Assembly (NCBI GenBank): GCA_021820165.1
Contig: JAKADW010000082.1
Location: 1-7,961, forward strand
Direction of reading: 5' to 3'
Length of the DNA: 7,961 nucleotides
From: Bacillota bacterium
GTDB lineage: Bacteria > Bacillota_E > Sulfobacillia > Sulfobacillales > Sulfobacillaceae
Of the stretch, positions 1-5,775 are shown piece by piece. Numbering within the stretch: position 1 is the first letter of the stretch; each line of letters begins with the position of its first letter. Under the pieces are notes generated by a model, which was not told the origin of the DNA, ran no database searches, and saw only the letters and a list, made by a program, of their open reading frames with translations. A program made the position numbers and the translations under genes.

Positions 1-201
1 GTCGTGCACGATCCGGCCGCCTGGTTTTTATGCCAAAAAGATCAGAGTGTGGACGCGGGCGACCATACGATTGTTGTCGGGCGCGTCCACAGTTTTGGTG
101 AAAGAGAACACCATCCGCTGGTCTTTTATTCGGGACAGTATTTTTCCCGATTAAGCGATGAGGTCGAAGAGATGGTGGAATTCTCGTTGCTGGAACAGTA
201 G
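1..201 (+). CDS. Flavin reductase-like domain protein, C-terminal fragment (5' end outside window)
   Basis: The frame is open from the first base to a TAG at 199-201, so this is the 3' end of a gene that begins upstream of the window. About 66 residues are visible. The pattern DHTIVVGRVHSF followed by HPLVFYSGQYFSRL matches the end of the flavin reductase-like fold (HpaC type), where a conserved His lies before a beta strand and a 'PL.(Y/F)..G.Y..L' segment closes the barrel. Family members reduce FMN or FAD with NAD(P)H, often to feed a two-component monooxygenase, or bind flavin for other roles. It is 169 bases upstream of the permease start and on the same strand, with a weak hairpin between them. 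Whether it belongs to the aromatic pathway is open, because the FAD hydroxylase downstream looks like a one-component enzyme. The assignment is from pattern on a short fragment. Confidence 0.6.
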   Translation, partial: VVHDPAAWFLCQKDQSVDAGDHTIVVGRVHSFGEREHHPLVFYSGQYFSRLSDEVEEMVEFSLLEQ

Positions 202-209
202 GGGCTCCG

Positions 210-229
210 TTCGGGGGGCCTTTCCCGAA
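210..229 (+). terminator. Weak hairpin after the flavin reductase-like gene
   Basis: TTCGGG (210-215) pairs with CCCGAA (224-229) around an 8-base loop, starting 8 bases after the stop codon. There is no T-run after it, so it is at best a weak or factor-assisted terminator, or an mRNA 3'-end stabiliser. Confidence 0.25.
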
Positions 230-253
230 TAAAGTGTCCAAATATTTTGTCTA

Positions 254-266
254 GGATCGGAGATCC
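254..266. promoter_or_regulatory. Short inverted repeat GGATC-gga-GATCC upstream of the permease
   Basis: A perfect 5+5 inverted repeat with a 3-base centre lies about 105 bases before the permease ATG. A third GATC follows at 270-273, so GATC occurs at 255, 262 and 270. TTGTCT at 247-252 resembles a -35 box, but the best -10 candidate (TCGAAT, 272-277, spacing 19) is poor. A regulatory role is inference only. Confidence 0.2.
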
Positions 267-356
267 CCTGATCGAATCTCGCATCGGACAGCCAGGGATG
301 ACCATTGAGGGAGGTGCGGGTCGCCTGCGCTGAATATTGGGGCGCAGAAAAAACTC

Positions 357-364
357 AAGGAGGG
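357..364 (+). promoter_or_regulatory. Strong ribosome binding site that fixes the permease start
   Basis: AAGGAGGG ends 6 bases before the ATG at 371. It decides for this start over the in-frame TTG at 305, which has no comparable site at a workable distance. Confidence 0.8.
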
Positions 365-370
365 CAAGTT

Positions 371-1801
371 ATGAAAGCACAAACGGGTGCTGGCACGCCG
401 GCCCGGATAATCGCGCGACTGGATCGGCTGTCCGTCTGGTCATTTCCCTATCTCTTTATCGTCGTGATTGGTGTGGGATTTCTCTTCACGTTCTACGACA
501 TCTTCAACATCAATGTGTCGTTCATCGAAACCTGTGCTGCTATTGTGCCCCATTGCAGCCCGGCCACGGCATCTAGCTTTTTGGGACTGCCGGTGTTGAT
601 GAATCTATTGGGTTACGTCGTTGGCACATTAGTGCTCAGTCCGCTGTCCGACCGGGTGGGACGGCGGGAAATGTTGATGGTGACCATGGCCATTACAGGA
701 TTGGGGTCTTTGTGGACGGCATTTACCGACCATTATGCGATGTTTACGTTGGCCCGGGCCGTGACCGGGATCGGCATTGGCGCGGATTTGGCGATTGTGA
801 ATACGTACATCAATGAAGTCGCCCCGAAAAACGGCCGGGCCCGCTATACCTCGCTCATCTTTATTTTGTCGGGACTTGGGGCGTTTTTGGGGATTTGGTT
901 AGGACTCCTGTTGACGACGCCGGCCACGCCGTTTCCGTTGGGGCTTCCCATCGCTGTTGCGGGACCCCACTTTGTGGACGGGTGGCGCTGGATGTACATC
1001 ATGGGCGCGCTGTTGGCGGCCGTTGGGGTGGTTTTTCGGTGGCAGATGCCGGAATCGCCACGGTGGCTGATTTCTCGGGGAAGGATTGATGAGGCGGACC
1101 GCATCGTATCCGACATGGAACGTCGGGCCGCACAGCGCCATCCGCTGCCGCCAATTCCAGATCCCCAACCGTTGGTGCCCGTTTCGGCGAAAATCCCTTA
1201 TCACACCATTTTCGCCAACGCACGGTATCGGAATCGGACGTTCTTATTGCTGGGCATGTGGTTTTTGAGCTACGTGACCGTCTATTGCTACGCTTCGGGA
1301 TTTACGTCGCTCCTGGTGTCCCTGCATTATGCGACGCCAGAGGCAGGCCTGATTGCGGCGATCGGCGTGGTGGGCATGGTTCTCTCTGGGGTGGCGGCGT
1401 ATCTCTTCGGGGAAACCCTGGAGCGGAAGTATTGGCTTATTTTTTCTGCCCTCATTACGTTGGGCGGCGGGGTGATTATCGCCGAAGCGGGTGCGCACTT
1501 GGGGCTGAGTCTAATTGGGGCTGCGGTGATATTCTTCGGATTTAATCTTTGGGTCCCGATTGCCTACGCGTGGTCGGCTGAACATTATCCGACGCGCGCA
1601 CGGAGCACGGGCTTTGCGTTGGTCGATGGTATTGGACACGTGGGTGGGGCGCTCGGCGTGTTGCTGGTCGTCCCGTTTGTTGTGCGGCTTCCCGTCTTGG
1701 ACGCGTTCTTGATGATACCTGGGTTTTTGCTCTTGGCCGCACTGATCGCCTTGTTTGGCATTCAAACACGGCGGGTCCCTCTCGACGAACTCTCCCCTTG
1801 A
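371..1801 (+). CDS. MFS transporter, probable aromatic acid permease
   Basis: A 476-residue integral membrane protein of the major facilitator superfamily with about twelve hydrophobic segments, a usual length for the family. The first helix contains an Asp (FTFYDIFN, D43). Loop 2-3 carries the MFS signature LSDRVGRRE (residues 92-100). A PESPRWL motif (227-233) opens the central cytoplasmic loop (about 227-285), as in the sugar-porter and aromatic-acid/H+ symporter groups. A conserved loop in the C-terminal half reads EHYPTRARSTG (404-414) and is followed by a Gly-rich helix (420-430). The ATG at 371 is chosen for its AAGGAGGG at ideal spacing. It is separated from the catabolic operon by a hairpin and a 344-base gap, so it is probably its own transcription unit. 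Its position makes uptake of the aromatic acid degraded downstream (salicylate, hydroxybenzoate or gentisate) the simplest role. That is inference: the PESPRWL motif is also common in sugar and metabolite carriers. Confidence 0.85.
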   Translation: MKAQTGAGTPARIIARLDRLSVWSFPYLFIVVIGVGFLFTFYDIFNINVSFIETCAAIVPHCSPATASSFLGLPVLMNLLGYVVGTLVLSPLSDRVGRREMLMVTMAITGLGSLWTAFTDHYAMFTLARAVTGIGIGADLAIVNTYINEVAPKNGRARYTSLIFILSGLGAFLGIWLGLLLTTPATPFPLGLPIAVAGPHFVDGWRWMYIMGALLAAVGVVFRWQMPESPRWLISRGRIDEADRIVSDMERRAAQRHPLPPIPDPQPLVPVSAKIPYHTIFANARYRNRTFLLLGMWFLSYVTVYCYASGFTSLLVSLHYATPEAGLIAAIGVVGMVLSGVAAYLFGETLERKYWLIFSALITLGGGVIIAEAGAHLGLSLIGAAVIFFGFNLWVPIAYAWSAEHYPTRARSTGFALVDGIGHVGGALGVLLVVPFVVRLPVLDAFLMIPGFLLLAALIALFGIQTRRVPLDELSP

Positions 1802-1809
1802 ATCCCCGT

Positions 1810-1836
1810 TCAACGGGGCCAGTGCGGCCCCGTTGA
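1810..1836 (+). terminator. GC-rich hairpin after the permease gene
   Basis: CAACGGGGCC (1811-1820) and GGCCCCGTTG (1826-1835) are perfect reverse complements around a 5-base loop, with one more T-A pair outside, giving an 11 bp stem. It begins 9 bases after the permease stop. No T-run follows (the next bases are gataaactcg), so it is not a textbook intrinsic terminator, though its position and strength make transcript ending or 3'-end protection likely. A third copy of the stem sequence, CCCCGTT at 1804-1810, sits just before it and could compete for AACGGGG at 1812-1818. Confidence 0.6.
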
Positions 1837-1876
1837 GATAAACTCGTTGGCGATTGGCCAACAATGACTCGGCTGA

Positions 1877-1926
1877 CGCCCAGGCGATTCGGAACGGTCG
1901 AACGATCGCTCCTCATCCGCCCAGGC
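1877..1926. repeat. Direct repeat CGCCCAGGC x2, 41 bases apart
   Basis: CGCCCAGGC occurs at 1877-1885 and 1918-1926, 41 bases start to start, close to four turns of the DNA helix. Between and partly overlapping them is an imperfect hairpin: GCGAT plus TCG (1884-1891) against CGA (1899-1901) and ATCGC (1905-1909), with a 3-base bulge. This could be a pair of activator sites, but nine GC-rich bases can recur by chance. Confidence 0.3.
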
Positions 1927-2061
1927 TGAAGCTAGGGGCGTAACGGGGTGGTTTTTAGCGGGGGTGCGCATACCCTTCCAGAGTGTGACCCAGCGGTAAC
2001 AGATGCCGAAACGAGTTATGGGAGTTTTGTCACTATAGACGCTATTCGCCCATGGATAGTA

Positions 2062-2075
2062 TATTATATATAATA
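2062..2075. promoter_or_regulatory. AT-only palindrome overlapping a -10 box; likely operon promoter/operator
   Basis: TATTATATATAATA is a perfect 14-base palindrome in GC-rich DNA, 70 bases before the dioxygenase start codon. It contains TATAAT at 2069-2074 on the plus strand and, by symmetry, at 2063-2068 on the minus strand. The best -35 at normal spacing is weak (TTCGCC at 2045-2050, 18 bases upstream, 3 of 6 matches), which would fit a promoter needing an activator. Dimeric regulators of aromatic catabolism (MarR, GntR or IclR types) often bind AT-rich palindromes at such positions; which one, if any, acts here cannot be told. Confidence 0.45.
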
Positions 2076-2145
2076 CATTGGGCCCGGTTGGTATCCCGGG
2101 GGGTGTCGCGCCGGTTCTCGCCAGGGTCGCAGAGGGGGCTTTCTG

Positions 2146-3198
2146 ATGGCTTCAAATCGGTCGGCAGTCGACCGCGACCGCCGGCGTCTCTTCGAAGAAT
2201 TGCCCGAGAAGCACTTGGGTGCCTTATGGCAGGTGTACGCTAACGCGTTGACTCCCGAGCCCGTGAAGCGCGAGGTTTCGTATCGGTGGGCTTGGCGCGA
2301 GACAAGACCCTTACTGTTCGAGGCTGCTCGATTGGTGCCGACAGCCGAAGCCGAACGACGGGTGCTGATGCTCCTTAATCCCGGGCTTGATGGAGCGGTG
2401 GCCATTACCCCGACGCTGTATGCGGGGCTACAAATTATCTTGCCGGGCGAAATCGCCCGCTCGCATCGTCATTCGCCCAATGCCATCCGGTTTATTGTTG
2501 AAGGCTCGGGCGCGTTTACGGCTGTGAATGGCGAACGCACGGTGATGGAGCCAGGAGACTTTGTCACCACGCCGACGTGGGTGTGGCATGATCATGGCAA
2601 TGCGGGTAGCGAGCCGGTGGTATGGTTAGACGGGTTGGATTTGCCCCTGGTCACAGAACTATCTGCGGTCTTTTATCAGCGCTACCACGAACCGCAACAA
2701 CCCCTCAGTCGGCCGAATGGCGACTCGAGTCTCCGCTATGCCCGCGGCTTCCGCCCCGCTTACCACCAGGCCGCTCGCCATTATTCGCCGATTGTCAACT
2801 ATCCCTACCGCGAAGCGCGTGCCACCTTAGCGCATGTGGCAGCAACCGATCATCCGAGTCCCTATGATGGCTTCATCATCGAGTATACCAACCCGATTAC
2901 CGGCGGTGCGGTCTTGCCGACGATGGACGCGTACCTTGAGTGGCTCCCGCCGCATACGACCCTGAAACCGCATCGCCATACCAGCTCGACGGTCTATTTG
3001 GCGGTGGAAGGCCATGGGGTGATCGAGGTGGATGGCCAACGGTGGGAATGGGAGCCTCATGATGTGGTGGTGGTGCCGTCCTGGAGCCGGCATCAACATA
3101 TGAATACGGGGGATGATCCTGCCATTTTGTTTTCGTTTACGGATGGGCCGGTCATTCGCGCCTGTGCGCTGTGGCGAGAAGAGGGCCTAGAGAACTGA
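2146..3198 (+). CDS. Gentisate 1,2-dioxygenase (bicupin ring-cleavage enzyme)
   Basis: A 350-residue bicupin protein, typical for the family. It would open gentisate (2,5-dihydroxybenzoate) with O2 between the carboxyl-bearing carbon and the adjacent hydroxylated carbon, giving maleylpyruvate, with Fe(II) in the cytoplasm. The first cupin (about 90-165) shows SHRHSPNAIRFIVEG with H107 and H109, then PTWVWHDHGN with H148, the three-histidine iron site of this family. The second cupin (about 265-340) repeats the layout in KPHRHTSSTVY (H276, H278) and PSWSRHQH (H316). ATG at 2146 follows AGAGGGGG by 7 bases. It is the first gene of the five-gene operon, and the hydrolase starts 16 bases after its stop. 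Relatives acting on salicylate or 1-hydroxy-2-naphthoate share the fold and motifs, so substrate is not proven. The hydroxylase and FAH-family hydrolase beside it favour gentisate. Confidence 0.9.
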   Translation: MASNRSAVDRDRRRLFEELPEKHLGALWQVYANALTPEPVKREVSYRWAWRETRPLLFEAARLVPTAEAERRVLMLLNPGLDGAVAITPTLYAGLQIILPGEIARSHRHSPNAIRFIVEGSGAFTAVNGERTVMEPGDFVTTPTWVWHDHGNAGSEPVVWLDGLDLPLVTELSAVFYQRYHEPQQPLSRPNGDSSLRYARGFRPAYHQAARHYSPIVNYPYREARATLAHVAATDHPSPYDGFIIEYTNPITGGAVLPTMDAYLEWLPPHTTLKPHRHTSSTVYLAVEGHGVIEVDGQRWEWEPHDVVVVPSWSRHQHMNTGDDPAILFSFTDGPVIRACALWREEGLEN

Positions 3199-3214
3199 TG
3201 ATGGAGGCCAGGCG

Positions 3215-4138
3215 ATGAAAATTTGTGTGTTCGACGATTGGCACGTTGGGGTGATCCAGGGTAATCAGGTGGCTGATATCACCGCTCTTGTCGACAGTTG
3301 GGAACCTGTTTGGCCTTATGCGTGGATGCTGACGTTTATTGAGGGGTTTGAGCGGAAGCGCTCCGCGATTGAGCAACACGTGAAGACGGCGCCACGTCGG
3401 CCTATCTCGGAGGTCCAGTTCCATGCACCGGTCCCTATGCCATCTAAAGTGATTGCCGCTCCTGTGAATTATCGGCTTCACCAGGCCGAAATGGGTGGGA
3501 CTCAGGGCGTGTATGCCGGGTTCTCCATCAAGACGATTGAGCACTATGGGCTCTTTTTGAAACCCTCGTCCGCGATTGTGGGCCCCGATGCGGTGATTAC
3601 CCTGCCGTTTCAGAACCGCCGTACGGATCATGAAGCCGAGGTTGGGGTTGTCATCGGGCGTCAAGTGAAAAATGTCGTGGAAGCGGATGCCGATGCCGCG
3701 ATTTTCGGGATTACGGGGTTGTTGGATTTGTCAGTGCGAGGCCCGGAGGATCGGCCTTTTCGCAAAGGATTCGATGGGTTTTGCCCCATTGGCCCGGTAG
3801 TGGTGACCCGGGATGAAATTCCCGACTGGGATGACATCGGGTTTGCACTGGCGGTGAATGGTCTGGTCCGGCAGCAGGGCAATACGCGCGACATGATTTA
3901 CGGAATCCGCCGCCTAGTATCTTTGGCGTCCTACCAAACGACGTTACACCCCGGGGACATCATCGCGTCGGGCACCCCGGATGGGGTCGGGTCCCTGAAA
4001 CCGGGCGATGTGATGCAGCTTACCGTTGACCATGTGGGCACGTTGACGGTGCCTATCGCTAGTGCCTATGCGGAGCCGCCGGCGGACATGGGCGATTGGT
4101 TCGAGGGCTTCAAGATCGCCCGTGGTGCACCGGCCTAA
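3215..4138 (+). CDS. FAH-family hydrolase, probable fumarylpyruvate or maleylpyruvate hydrolase
   Basis: A 307-residue member of the fumarylacetoacetate hydrolase family, metal-dependent C-C bond hydrolases of beta-diketone-like acids. After an N-terminal region (1-70), the catalytic domain starts at APVPMPSKVIA (71-81), with the family's NY and a candidate catalytic His in APVNYRLHQ (82-90; H89). The metal ligands appear in DHEAEVGVVIG (E140, E142) and TGLLDLS (D171). The C-terminal signature GDIIASGTPDGVG is intact. ATG 3215 has GGAGG (3203-3207) 7 bases upstream. Directly behind gentisate dioxygenase, it should cleave the ring-opened product to pyruvate and a C4 acid. Without a maleylpyruvate isomerase in the window, it may act on maleylpyruvate directly (giving maleate) or rely on an isomerase encoded elsewhere to form fumarylpyruvate (giving fumarate). 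Confidence 0.85.
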   Translation: MKICVFDDWHVGVIQGNQVADITALVDSWEPVWPYAWMLTFIEGFERKRSAIEQHVKTAPRRPISEVQFHAPVPMPSKVIAAPVNYRLHQAEMGGTQGVYAGFSIKTIEHYGLFLKPSSAIVGPDAVITLPFQNRRTDHEAEVGVVIGRQVKNVVEADADAAIFGITGLLDLSVRGPEDRPFRKGFDGFCPIGPVVVTRDEIPDWDDIGFALAVNGLVRQQGNTRDMIYGIRRLVSLASYQTTLHPGDIIASGTPDGVGSLKPGDVMQLTVDHVGTLTVPIASAYAEPPADMGDWFEGFKIARGAPA

Positions 4139-4141
4139 GGG

Positions 4142-4149
4142 AGGAGGTG
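4142..4149 (+). promoter_or_regulatory. Near-perfect ribosome binding site that fixes the CoA ligase start
   Basis: AGGAGGTG begins 4 bases after the hydrolase stop codon and ends 6 bases before ATG 4156. It rules out the longer in-frame reading from a GTG at 4096, which would overlap the hydrolase gene by 43 bases and lacks a site of its own. Confidence 0.85.
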
Positions 4150-4155
4150 GATTGG

Positions 4156-5775
4156 ATGGTATCGGGACACGACTATAGCGTCGACTATCAGGGCCCCCAT
4201 CGACATTATCTCCGCCCGCTGACCTGGCCCGGCGTGTTTGACGCCGCAGTGGAGCGTCAAGGGGATGCGGTCGCTGTCGTAGACCCGTCTGGCCCACACA
4301 GTTGGCGCGAATGGCAACATGCATCTCGGGCATTGGCCCAGAGTCTCAGGGAACTGGGCATCGTACCTGGGGATGTTGTGGCGGTGTATCTTCCCAACTC
4401 GTGGGAATTTTTGGTGGCGCATGTGGCCATCGCCTATCTAGGGGCGGTGATGTTGCCCCTGCACATGGCGCATCGGCGGCATGAGATCGTAGCGCTCTTG
4501 GGCCGAGCGGAAGCCAAGGTGCTCATCCTCACCAGCACCTACCACGGGCATCCTTTGGATGAGATCGGGCGTGCGGTGAAGACGACCGTGCCAAGCCTTG
4601 AGAGGGTAATCTGGGTAGGCGAGACCGGGTCCTCCGAGCTCACGCTAGCGCAGCTGGTGGACGGGGGGTGGGGCCACCCGCTTACGAACTGCATGGTCAG
4701 TCCTGACGATCCTTTCGTGCTGGCGGCATCATCGGGTACGACGTCATCGCGCCCAAAAATTTGCATGCACACGCATGCGGGGCTTTTGTCTAATGCATGG
4801 CAAACGGCCGTGGACGGACGGGGTCGCCCGGACGACATCTTACTGAGTGCCAGTCCCTTTAGTCATGCGTTCGGCTTTTTGTCGGTGCATTTGAGTGTGA
4901 TCATGCAACATTCGCAGGTCATTTTAGCCGATTGGAATGCTCGACGGTGTCTTCAGACCCTAAAGGACCGGGGCGTGACGGTGCTATTTGCCGTACCGGC
5001 GCAAGTAGTGGATCTCTTGCGTGCCGCCGAAGAAGGGGTGCCGCGGGGACTTTCATTGCGGGAGATTCGCACGGGCGGGGCCGCGGTGCCGCGTGAAATC
5101 GTGGCGGCCGTACGACGCCGCTTCGGCGCCGATACGGTCGTTCAATGGGGAATGTCCGAAGTGGGGTCCGGGTGCTATACGGTCCCTACTGATGATCCCG
5201 AGTTGGCGAGTCGCACGGTAGGGCGACCCATGGGTGGCGCGGAGGTGCGCATTTTGGATCCGGAAGGGCGTCCTGTTCCGACGGGCCAAATCGGCGAATT
5301 GGCGTACCGGAGTCCTTACATGTTTCGCGGCTACTATCACGATGAGGAGTTGACACGCAGCTATGTGATGGATGACGGGTGGCTTTTGACCGGAGATTTG
5401 GCCGCGATGAACGCCGATGGCACGATTGCGTATCGCGGTCGTAAGACCGAAACTATAAACCGTGGGGGCCTGAAGTTTAGCGCGTTGGAGGTTGAATCGT
5501 TGTTGACAGACTTGCCCCACATCCAGCAGATGGCAGTGGTCTCGCGGCCCGATGTGCGCTTGGGTGAGCGAGCCGTCCTTCTAGTCGCTTTGCGATCAGG
5601 CTATGCGTTGACCCTCGAAGATGTCCAAGAACACCTCCGGAAAAAGGAATTGGCCCCTTATAAGTGGCCTGAAGAAATAAAGATCATGGACGCGTTGCCA
5701 ACGACGCCCACCGGGAAAATCGCCCGAGGGCAAATTTTAGCCTGGATGGCTGAGGAACCAGAATATGACAGATAA
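4156..5775 (+). CDS. Aryl-CoA ligase (AMP-forming), probable salicylate/hydroxybenzoate-CoA ligase
   Basis: A 539-residue enzyme of the acyl-adenylate-forming (ANL) superfamily. It would activate an aromatic acid with ATP to the acyl-AMP and transfer it to CoA. Motifs in order: phosphate loop SSGTTSSRPK (192-201), aromatic-substrate region SPFSHAFGF (233-241), adenine-binding GGAAVP (308-312 area), QWGMSEVG (330-337), GWLLTGDLA (408-416, ribose-binding D414), hinge YRGRKTETINRGG (426-438) and catalytic lysine in PTTPTGK (K521). The C-terminal part (PYKWPEEI...PTTPTGKIARGQ) resembles the 2,3-dihydroxybenzoate-AMP ligase and cyclohexanecarboxylate-CoA ligase branch. It lies 17 bases after the hydrolase and overlaps the hydroxylase by 11 bases, so translation of these two is probably coupled. 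Context suggests salicylate or another hydroxybenzoate as substrate. The phosphate loop has Ser-Ser where TGxPK is usual. Confidence 0.85.
   Translation: MVSGHDYSVDYQGPHRHYLRPLTWPGVFDAAVERQGDAVAVVDPSGPHSWREWQHASRALAQSLRELGIVPGDVVAVYLPNSWEFLVAHVAIAYLGAVMLPLHMAHRRHEIVALLGRAEAKVLILTSTYHGHPLDEIGRAVKTTVPSLERVIWVGETGSSELTLAQLVDGGWGHPLTNCMVSPDDPFVLAASSGTTSSRPKICMHTHAGLLSNAWQTAVDGRGRPDDILLSASPFSHAFGFLSVHLSVIMQHSQVILADWNARRCLQTLKDRGVTVLFAVPAQVVDLLRAAEEGVPRGLSLREIRTGGAAVPREIVAAVRRRFGADTVVQWGMSEVGSGCYTVPTDDPELASRTVGRPMGGAEVRILDPEGRPVPTGQIGELAYRSPYMFRGYYHDEELTRSYVMDDGWLLTGDLAAMNADGTIAYRGRKTETINRGGLKFSALEVESLLTDLPHIQQMAVVSRPDVRLGERAVLLVALRSGYALTLEDVQEHLRKKELAPYKWPEEIKIMDALPTTPTGKIARGQILAWMAEEPEYDR

Larger units (their letters stand above)
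1802..2145. other. 344-base gap with regulatory-looking elements, no gene
   Basis: I see no credible coding region here on either strand: frames are short, lack ribosome binding sites and resemble no family I know. The gap holds the permease hairpin (1810-1836), a 9-base direct repeat (1877-1885 and 1918-1926), a TTGTCA box at 2027-2032 with no good -10 partner, an AT-only palindrome with TATAAT (2062-2075) and the ribosome binding site of the dioxygenase (AGAGGGGG, 2131-2138). The sharp switch from GC-rich surroundings to a run of only A and T at 2060-2075 marks the likely control region of the operon. Confidence 0.6.

Noticed and set aside
305..370. Longer N-terminus for the permease from a TTG at 305
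   Set aside because: The added residues are not membrane-like and the strong AAGGAGGG at 357-364 serves the ATG at 371.
1837..2061. Riboswitch or small RNA in the gap before the operon
   Set aside because: Only short imperfect hairpins were found; no known conserved riboswitch core was recognised, and there is no strong terminator next to the operon start.
3152..3664. Minus-strand open frame (170 codons) antisense to the FAH gene
   Set aside because: It is fully overlapped by a gene with intact catalytic motifs; its own translation shows no domain pattern.
4096..4155. Longer N-terminus for the CoA ligase from a GTG at 4096
   Set aside because: It would overlap the hydrolase gene by 43 bases, and AGGAGGTG at 4142-4149 points to ATG 4156.
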